From assembly GCA_947095585.1 (NCBI GenBank), contig OX352761.1, positions 55,536,432 through 55,600,431 on the forward strand: 64,000 nt of DNA. Direction: 5' to 3'. Under the pieces are notes generated by a model, which made no database searches, had not been told where the DNA came from, and saw nothing but the letters and a program-made list of their open reading frames with translations. Positions 55,955 through 64,000 of the stretch are shown here, piece by piece (the first letter of the stretch is position 1; the number at the start of each line of letters is the position of its first letter). The translations under genes and the position numbers were made by a program. Origin of the DNA: Nephrocerus scutellatus. Its lineage: Eukaryota; Arthropoda; Insecta; Diptera; Pipunculidae.

Positions 55955-58900
55955 TGTAATGGGAGATTTTTTTTTTTTGTCTAGAGACAAGAAAGGGAAT
56001 TTTTCTTTTTCAAACGTTATCCGAATAATATGAGTCACCCGGTACGATTAGATGCGTTCAGTGGAATTCCCTTGGCATTGCAACAAAAATAACCGCTGCT
56101 GTTAATGCGACTTAACGTACTTGCATCGACATAAATACGTCAATGTAGTAGTTATAAAAATGCTGGTCGAGAAATTTAAAGGACTCCTTTTGATTGGCCC
56201 AGAAATCGCATGATTTCTTTCTAACAGCCATAGCTGGTATGCCACGTAGACTTACAGGCTCCTGCATCGGCATAATTATGTCAATGTAGTAGTCATCCCA
56301 AAAGTCGAACAAGCAATTTAAAAGACCTATTTTGATTGGCTCCGCATGATGAGAGAATAGCGTCATCTACCTTTACCCGTACTGGCACTGCTGTGACCTA
56401 CGAGGCGAAAATGGAAAAAGCAAAAGGAGAGTGTCTCTGAGTTATTTGAACCAAGCGGTCGCAAAAGAATTTCGTCCAGTAGTTGGTGAAACTGAAAAAG
56501 GGAAAATTGAATTTTTTCTTTATAATAATTGCCGCGTGCAATCAGAAAATTAATTCCCTGACTTCGCAAAGTGCAAAGAATTCCGAAAGAAAAAAAAAAA
56601 AATAAAATTTCTAGATATAAAGCGAATTCCTAGAGAAATTCTAGTGAATAGTCGGAAATATACTGTGAGTGCGTGCAACGTACGCAAAGTACGCAAAGTT
56701 GAGTTAATTGAATTCCACCTAACGTGTGGCCCATATCGGTTCAATTGCGTGGCTCTTTATCTGGCACAAAAAAAGAAAAAAAAAAAAGAAAAAATTGATT
56801 TTTTTTTAATAATTGCCGCGTGCAATCAGAAAATTAATTCCCTGACTTCGCAAAGTGCAAAGAATTCCGAAAGAAAAAAAAAAAATAAAATTTCTAGATA
56901 TAAAGCGAATTCCTAGAGAAATTCTAGTGAATAGTCGGAAATATACTGTGAGTGCGTGCAACGTACGCAAAGTACGCAAAGTTGAGTTAATTGAATTCCA
57001 CCTAACGTGTGGCCCATATCGGTTCAATTGCGTGGCTCTTTATCGGGCACAAAAAAAAAGAAAAAAAAAAGGAAAAATTGACGGTAAAGTGTCCAGCGGC
57101 AGCGGCATCAGAAGAAATTTTGTTCTGCGGAACGGGGAATACAGCAGCGCCGACCGTTCGGAAGTTACGAGTTGGCAGCCTTGCGCCCCACAACCCCTCG
57201 TTAGTGACGGCGTGAGCTGAAAATACCCGTTTCCAATAGCACCTCCTATCGCCTATGGCACGCCGTTGGTTGTCTGGTAGACACCCTTTGGTCGTAAGCA
57301 TTAACGGTATTGCGTTGACTACGTAACGGGGAGGCATAGAAGAACCTGAATTCGTCAAAGCTGGATGAAATCGTCCCAAGATCACCTTGAAATTATCCTC
57401 AGTATCCCTGATGACCAGCATCTTTGGCTACCATCAACAGCTTTAAAAGGGCAACAGCAGCAGTCGATCTCACTACCTCATCGGCAGATCCCGTAACCTC
57501 GTTCTTATATGGTTCTTTTACGTGATTTGAAAAAAAAAAGGAAATAACAAAAGAATTTATTATACATGTTGTAACGGTCCCCAAACATTGGTAGCCTGAG
57601 GTGGGCGCGCGGAGCAGGTCGCCTTAAAGTAATATAGGAAAATTTTATTTTCAAATTAACATTCTTTCAATACAGCCTGGATTCTGCCCAACTCGACAGC
57701 GCTGGCGATGAAGCACGGATCTACGCGTATACAAGTAAGTGTATTTTCAGATTCTCCTTTGTGGTTTTCTTTTCGTAATAGTTACATACTTAGTACTACT
57801 TCTACTACCGACCCAATGCTGGTCGGCCTATTCGAATGTGTGTCTGCTTACTTCAGGATGTTAGTGTTTGGGACACCGAAATCAATTCGGCTGGTTACTC
57901 GTTTGACTTTTTTTTGTATCGTTTTACGTTGCTTATTAACATTATTAAATTCAAATCTTATCCCGATTATATATATATTCCTATTAATCGTTTTGAAACT
58001 TTCATATCGGTTTCGCTACTTATTAATAGTCTATATTTAAATTTAAATCGATTAAATATTCGATGGATTTAATGTAAATTTTCATATCGGTTTTGCTACT
58101 TATTAATAGTTTAAATTTACATTTGAATCGATTAAATATTCGATGGATTTAATGTAAACTTTCATATCGGTTTCGCTACTTATTAATAGTTTATATTTAA
58201 ATTTAAATCGATTAAATATTCGATGGATTTAATGTAAATTTTCATAACGGTTTTGCTACTTATTAATAGTTTAAATTTACATTTGAATCGATTAAATATT
58301 CGATGGATTTAATGTAAACTTTCATATCGGTTTCGCTACTTATTAATAGTTTATATTTAAATTTAAATCGATTAAATATTCGATGGATTTAATGTAAATT
58401 TTCATATCGGTTTCGCTACTTATTAATAGTTTATATTTAAATTTGAATCGATTAAATATTCGATGGATTTAATGTAAACTTTCATATCGGTTTCGCTACT
58501 TATTAATAGTTTATATTTAAATTTAAATCGATTAAATGTTCGATGTATTTGATGTAAATTTTCTATCGGTTTATTCTGTTCCGTAATATGAAATTTGAAT
58601 TCGCATATCGATTACGATAGCAAATTTGAATCTTGTATAGATTATATATTCCTATTAATCGTTTTAACCTTTTTTATCGATTTACGTTACTTATTAATAT
58701 TATTATATTTAAATTACACATCGATTAAATATTCGATAAATTTGATTTGACTTGTTCCGTAATAGTAAATTTAAATTAGCATATCGATTACGATAGCAAA
58801 TTTGAATCTTGTATAGATTATATATTCCTATTAATCGTTTTAACCTTTTTTATCGATTTACGTTACTTATTAATATTATTATATTTAAATTACACATCGA

Positions 58901-59899
58901 TTAAATATTCGATAAATTTGATTTGACTTGTTCCGTAATAGTAAATTTAAATTAGCATATCGATTACGATAGCAAATTTGAATCTTGTATAGATTATATA
59001 TTCCTATTAATCGTTTTAACCTTTTTTATCGATTTACGTTACTTATTAATATTATTATATTTAAATTACACATCGATTAAATATTCGATAAATTTGATTT
59101 GACTTGTTCCGTAATAGTAAATTTAAATTAGCATATCGATTACGATAGTAAATTTGAATCTTGTATAGATTATATATTCCTATTAATCGTTTTAACCTTT
59201 TATATCGATTTACGTTACTTATTAATATTATTATATTTAAATTACACATCGATTAAATATTCGATAAATTTGATTTGGCTTGTTCCGTAATAGTAAATTT
59301 AAATTAGCATATCGATTACGATAGTAAATTTAAATATTCCCCTTAAGGATGGTAAAATTTCAAACCGATAATATGTTTTTTTTTTTTTTTGCTTTGACTT
59401 ACGAGGCATTGGAATATCTTCCTTGAAATCTACGGAAATAAAAAAAATTGTTAAAGGTTGAAATGTGTGTATAGTACTTCATTATCTTTTGTCCTCCCGG
59501 CGCAGGTAGTCCCTAGGTCAACGGTGGCTTAAGAAAACAAGGGGGTCCCAAGGACATCGGGACCCATGGTAGGGTGGGTTAAGAAAGTGGGTGGGTGTCG
59601 TTATCGGATACGTCTCCCACAGCCTCTCCCCAGGCGTCAAGTCATCAGGGCCAAGTTTCCGTCTCTATCTCTCTCTCCCTCTATCTCGTTGTAATTCTCT
59701 AGTTTTTGGGTTTTTTTTTTGTTTTGTAGCACGCGAATTATTTTTGATAATGGAGGAAGTCATGGGACAACCAAGATCCCCCCCCCCGGTTGCCGACGAG
59801 CATGGCTGGATTGAACGCGTGCGCCCGGTTCGACCATGTCTTCCAGCGGACGAGTTGATAAACAGGAATCGTCAACAAACCACTGTCTGATTCATTACA
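55955..59899 (+). repeat. 3' LTR (3945 bp)
   Basis: Near-identical copy of the 5' LTR, including the 283-bp duplication and both AT-rich arrays, with a few substitutions. Ends ATTACA followed by GAAT and the resumed array unit. Confidence 0.95.
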
Positions 59900-60689
59900 G
59901 AATGTAGTTTAGTAACAACCAGTTTTTTTTTTGACAAAAAACGCGAAGATTTCACAAAATTTGTAGTTTGTTGCAGCGGCTGCGTTACGCCAAACAGAAC
60001 TATTAACACATGAAACACAAAATACCGAACAGAGATGATTTTTTTCAATGCGTTATTTATACTTGTTTATTGTTTTACATTTGAACTGCACGACAAAAAA
60101 TGATTAGAACGACTATAGTTAAATTGAAATTGTGGTTAACCAGAGGAGATTGACACTACGAGAATGCTATAGTTATTTTAGCTGTATTTTATTTGCCGAG
60201 GAATAAGGAACTAAAACAACAATTGCACTATCTTATTCCTAATTTGGAATGAGAAAATCTGCTGTTTTGCTGGTTTTAAAATTCTAATTCCTTATTCCTC
60301 GGCAAATAAAATACGGCTTTTATATCTGCAGGGGAACTATTATCTATAGTGTTGTAATTCGGTAGTAATACGAATGAGGTACAAACTAAATGATTTTTTA
60401 TTAGAACTTAACTCGATGTAATATAAATCAAGACTGAAGGTCGAGACATATAAAAGAAAGAGATTGAAAATAAAAGAGAGGAATATAAAACTGCTTCTCC
60501 ATACTTCCCCCCCCCTTAAAATCTGACCAAGTCAACCAAATATCGTGGTGGAATGCTAGCACTAGCTCGTTTGGTTCGTCTTGGAACTGGTTCCTCTTGA
60601 ACTACTTCCTGTGCATCTACAAATTCGTTCAAGTTGATTGATGATGAAAGGTTAAATTTTTGTTATGTCGTCGTCGAACTCGGGTACTT

Positions 60690-63675
60690 CCAAACTTAGT
60701 TCGTTGCTCAAAATGTTCTTGAGGTCGATGAAAGCCTTCACGTGTTGATCTGTCCATACTAATTTTACATCTTTCTTCAGCAACTCGTCAAGGATTCCTC
60801 GTCGCTCTTTCATGCCTTTGATTAATTTTCCCTAGTAATTGACTGCTCCTAGGAACGATCAGAGTTGTTGTTGGTCTTTTTGATTCGGAAGTTCTTTGAT
60901 GGCTGCCAGCTTGTCCGGATGTGGTTTTATTCCACTCTTATCGATATGTGACCACAAAACTCAATACTTTACTTACCGAACTCACATTTTTCCAACTGTA
61001 GCTTGAAAGCGTATTCTCTGTTGCGCTCCATGGCTTCTAAGACCTGCTGCTCGTGATCTTGTTCGCCGACTCCAGAAATGAGATAATTTCGTCGATGAAA
61101 CCGTGATGCCAGCGAGCATTGTGTTGACTATTTTCTGAAAAATGCCAGGAGCTGTCTTAAAACCTTGCTGCAGTCGGTTGACGCTGAATAGGCAAATGTG
61201 AGTATTGATGGTCATTAGTTGTTTCGCTTATTTATCGTTTTCGACTTTGAAACAAGTACAAGCGTTCAAGTTCTTGCACTTGCACTGCCGGAGCTACGGC
61301 ATGAGGGACTGGTTTAGGAATTGGGGAAGACTGGTTTCGCTTTTGGCTTCAGTGTCATGGAAGCTTTGTCTTTTGTGCAGCATCCAATACCTTTCGAGAA
61401 AACTTCAGAAAAAGCTTTTCTTATTTTGCTTGTCAAGTTATCGTCGTGATTGATGCTGTTCACGGACTTGCTCGGGTGACGCTCGCTGGTCAACGAAGGT
61501 TCTTTTTTCTCCACTTTCTTCTTGTTACAAATAAAAGTGTATTTGGTTTCTATATGTTTTATTGCTTTTTTTCCTTCGTTTCTATTTACATATTTGACTT
61601 TATACTTACAATGCTGGTCGAAAATACCTACTATACTTAACATATGGAATATGAGGATTCCGATCGAAGACCAATGGTGATCAATGTTTTGTTTATATTT
61701 TTGAAAGATAAGAGAAGAAGCTTGAATGTTTAATTATTGATTCGTAGCAATTATGTAATGTGGCTCTTTTAACTTTCTTAGTTTTGCGCTGCAATTAAGG
61801 AATGCAACCAACCTTTCAACTTTGGGGGCCTGACCGCCTGGTGATCAATGTTCATAGATCAGTAAAGAACAACGTCGTGATTGGTAACGAAGGAATAAAA
61901 ACACGGAATCACCTGCGTGCGAATTATGAAAAATTTCGGGAAGATTTCGTTTGGCTATACAATTCCAAGACAAGACAAGGGTAACTACAGAAACCGCAAA
62001 AAAGTTGGGAATCAATCGCAATGTAAATACTGCATACTAAAAATAAGCACCTTTATGAAGCATACTTTTAGGCTGTAAGACTAGAATATTTGAAATGTAA
62101 TGTAATATAATGTAAATGAATCATTGTGTACTGGTCAAACAAGTAGTCAAACCGGTTTGTGCGGTTTGCCCGGTTTTTGTAAAAGAACATGATGAACATG
62201 TAGTCTATTTTTAGAAGATGACTCAATACATATAAGTATCGTTAGTTGTAAATAAGGGAATAATTTCTGTCTATAAGATTGGATGTTTCTGGAAGCTTTT
62301 GATTGAGTTTAAATAGAGACGTTAGGCCGAAGTAAATTAGTTGTTTGGAATTTAACCAGTTTAGTGGAAAAGCTATTGCTTGCAGAAATATTGTAAAAGT
62401 TCAAGTATTATAAGTGTTTTTGTGTGCATTTAAAAGTTGTCCAGTATAAAATTGTGAACTTGTGTTAATTTTACTGATTGATTATTAAAGTTGTTATTTG
62501 TAAATTAATAAACTTGTGTTGTGTTTTATTTGCAAAATCCTTTACGAACTCGAAAGCCCGAAATTTGGTAACAATACCTACAAATCGTTACGATTTAAAG
62601 TTTATATTGCCAAAGAAGTTTTACTTCTGACACGTGTACTCTGTACACACGCAACGTTTTTTTTATTATAAGTTCTGTTTCGTGTTAACAGATATATCAG
62701 AGGATGCTTGTTTTTGCAGCTAACAGATTTTGTGATTTATTTGTAGTTGTATACGAAAATTTCTCTTCTTTGGCTTTTCTTCTGGAGGAGAAGTTACAGA
62801 GCTCGCATCTCCTTTTAGCTGCTGCTTATTTTCTGAATGTTATATCAGTCTATACGTAAAAATTAAGTGTTTGAGAAGCGAGAAAGGAATGTAGTTTAGT
62901 AACAACCAGTTTTTTTTTTGACAAAAAACGCGAAGATTTCACAAAATTTGTAGTTTGTTGCAGCGGCTGCGTTACGCCAAACAGAACTATTAACACATGA
63001 AACACAAAATACCGAACAGAGATGATTTTTTTCAATGCGTTATTTATACTTGTTTATTGTTTTACATTTGAACTGCACGACAAAAAATGATTAGAACGAC
63101 TATAGTTAAATTGAAATTGTGGTTAACCAGAGGAGATTGACACTACGAGAATGCTATAGTTATTTTAGCTGTATTTTATTTGCCGAGGAATAAGGAACTA
63201 AAACAACAATTGCACTATCTTATTCCTAATTTGGAATGAGAAAATCTGCTGTTTTGCTGGTTTTAAAATTCTAATTCCTTATTCCTCGGCAAATAAAATA
63301 CGGCTTTTATATCTGCAGGGGAACTATTATCTATAGTGTTGTAATTCGGTAGTAATACGAATGAGGTACAAACTAAATGATTTTTTATTAGAACTTAACT
63401 CGATGTAATATAAATCAAGACTGAAGGTCGAGACATATAAAAGAAAGAGATTGAAAATAAAAGAGAGGAATATAAAACTGCTTCTCCATACTTTCCCCCC
63501 CTTAAAATCTGACCAAGTCAACCAAATATCGTGGTGGAATGCTAGCACTAGCTCGTTTGGTTCGTCTTGGAACTGGTTCCTCTTGAACTACTTCCTGTGC
63601 ATCTACAAATTCGTTCAAGTTGATTGATGATGAAAGGTTAAATTTTTGTTATGTCGTCGTCGAACTCGGGTACTT
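60690..63675. repeat. Array unit 9, type A (2986 bp)
   Basis: Full-length type with a 5-bp loss in the GTAAT repeat near 61756 (ATGTAATGTGGC instead of ATGTAATGTAATGTGGC). Hairpin at 63167-63305. Confidence 0.9.
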
Positions 63676-64000
63676 CCAAACTTAGTTCGTTGCTCAAAAT
63701 GTTCTTGAGGTCGATGAAAGCCTTCACGTGTTGATCTGTCCATACTAATTTTACATCTTTCTTCAGCAACTCGTCAAGGATTCCTCGTCGCTCTTTCATG
63801 CCTTTGATTAATTTTCCCTAGTAATTGACTGCTCCTAGGAACGATCAGAGTTGTTGTTGGTCTTTTTGATTCGGAAGTTCTTTGATGGCTGCCAGCTTGT
63901 CCGGATGTGGTTTTATTCCACTCTTATCGATATGTGACCACAAAACTCAATACTTTACTTACCGAACTCACATTTTTCCAACTGTAGCTTGAAAGCGTAT
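63676..64000. repeat. Array unit 10, partial at window edge
   Basis: Starts with the standard CCAAACTTAGTTCG marker and follows the RT/RNase H part of other units to the end of the window. Confidence 0.9.

Larger units (their letters stand above)
45296..59899 (+). mobile_element. Full-length 14.6-kb Ty3/gypsy element with 3.94-kb LTRs
   Basis: Two near-identical LTRs (45296-49239 and 55955-59899), both starting TGTAAT and ending ATTACA, flanked by GAAT (45292-45295 and 59900-59903). A tRNA-Lys-type primer site follows the 5' LTR, then a 1.58-kb leader, gag, and pol by -1 frameshift; a purine-rich run lies before the 3' LTR. There is no env. LTRs make up about 54% of the element. It is inserted in unit 8 of the tandem array. 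LTR differences that I saw are few (G45350/T56009, T47589/A58247, one near 47895/58554, one near 48950/59612, plus homopolymer lengths), indicating a young insertion. Confidence 0.95.
43089..60689. repeat. Array unit 8, type A, split by the 14.6-kb LTR element
   Basis: Unit sequence runs 43089-45295 and resumes at 59900. The interruption falls at GAAAGGAAT|GTAGTTTAG of the intact units, with GAAT duplicated on both sides. Hairpin at 60180-60318. Confidence 0.95.
23999..64000. repeat. Higher-order tandem array of ~3-kb gypsy-derived units
   Basis: CCAAACTTAGTTCG marks unit starts at 23999, 26901, 29057, 32048, 34951, 37107, 40098, 43089, 60690 and 63676. Lengths are 2902, 2156, 2991, 2903, 2156, 2991, 2991, (2993 without the inserted element) and 2986. 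The pattern is B-C-A, B-C-A, A, A, A, partial. Units three apart share private variants, so the 8.05-kb block is a higher-order repeat. The array continues past the window. Confidence 0.95.

Overview
This window is transposable-element-dominated insect chromatin, most likely from a fly (Diptera). The evidence is AT-rich spacer DNA, Ty3/gypsy elements with an Osvaldo/Ulysses-like Gag-Pol, a rosa-type DD41D mariner, a Ty1/copia pol, Jockey/LOA-like non-LTR remnants and several satellites. I found no ordinary host gene, rRNA, tRNA or bacterial feature. It looks like heterochromatin or a TE cluster. The species call is inference.

Layout. (1) 1-~5464: 3' part of a Ty3/gypsy element on + (gag, then pol in the -1 frame, with one frameshift in RNase H). 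(2) 5465-6768: a near-complete DD41D mariner on -, with TIRs and TA duplications. (3) 6770-8460: AT-rich spacer with an ATT-rich minisatellite. (4) 8.7-10.75 kb: 5' half of a non-LTR retrotransposon on - (DUF4780-like ORF1, then an endonuclease fragment). (5) 10.95-13.42 kb: a TATA/Inr-like sequence running into 95-bp and 35-bp satellite arrays with a 608-bp duplication. (6) 13.66-16.31 kb: broken Ty1/copia on -. (7) 16.3-19.05 kb: foldback repeats, an ~85-bp tandem repeat and a MITE-like element. (8) 19.19-21.24 kb: 3' half of a non-LTR ORF2 on +. (9) 21.8-23.06 kb: ORF1 fragments of other non-LTR elements. (10) 23.7-64 kb: a tandem array of ~3-kb units built from an internally deleted Ty3/gypsy element on -. 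It has higher-order structure: an 8.05-kb three-unit block occurs twice. (11) Unit 8 is split by a young 14.6-kb Ty3/gypsy element (45296-59899) with 3.94-kb LTRs, a GAAT target duplication and a tRNA-Lys-type primer site.

The most interesting system is the young 14.6-kb element. Its Gag starts with a complete RING-H2 signature (C19, C22, C37, H39, H42, C45, C56, C59), suggesting a retrotransposon Gag fused to a ubiquitin-ligase-type domain. Pol has no start of its own. Both this element and the relative at the left edge carry the slippery heptamer GGGAAAC in register with gag, followed after exactly 8 nt by an 8-bp stem made of different bases in each, which is strong evidence for -1 frameshifting. 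Each giant LTR carries CGATA-rich tandem arrays bracketed by good splice signals.

How the parts work together: gag and pol of the two Ty3/gypsy elements form capsid/replication units, and the mariner encodes its own transposase. Everything else is decayed. The array appears to have grown by unequal exchange after a gypsy copy lost its integrase region.
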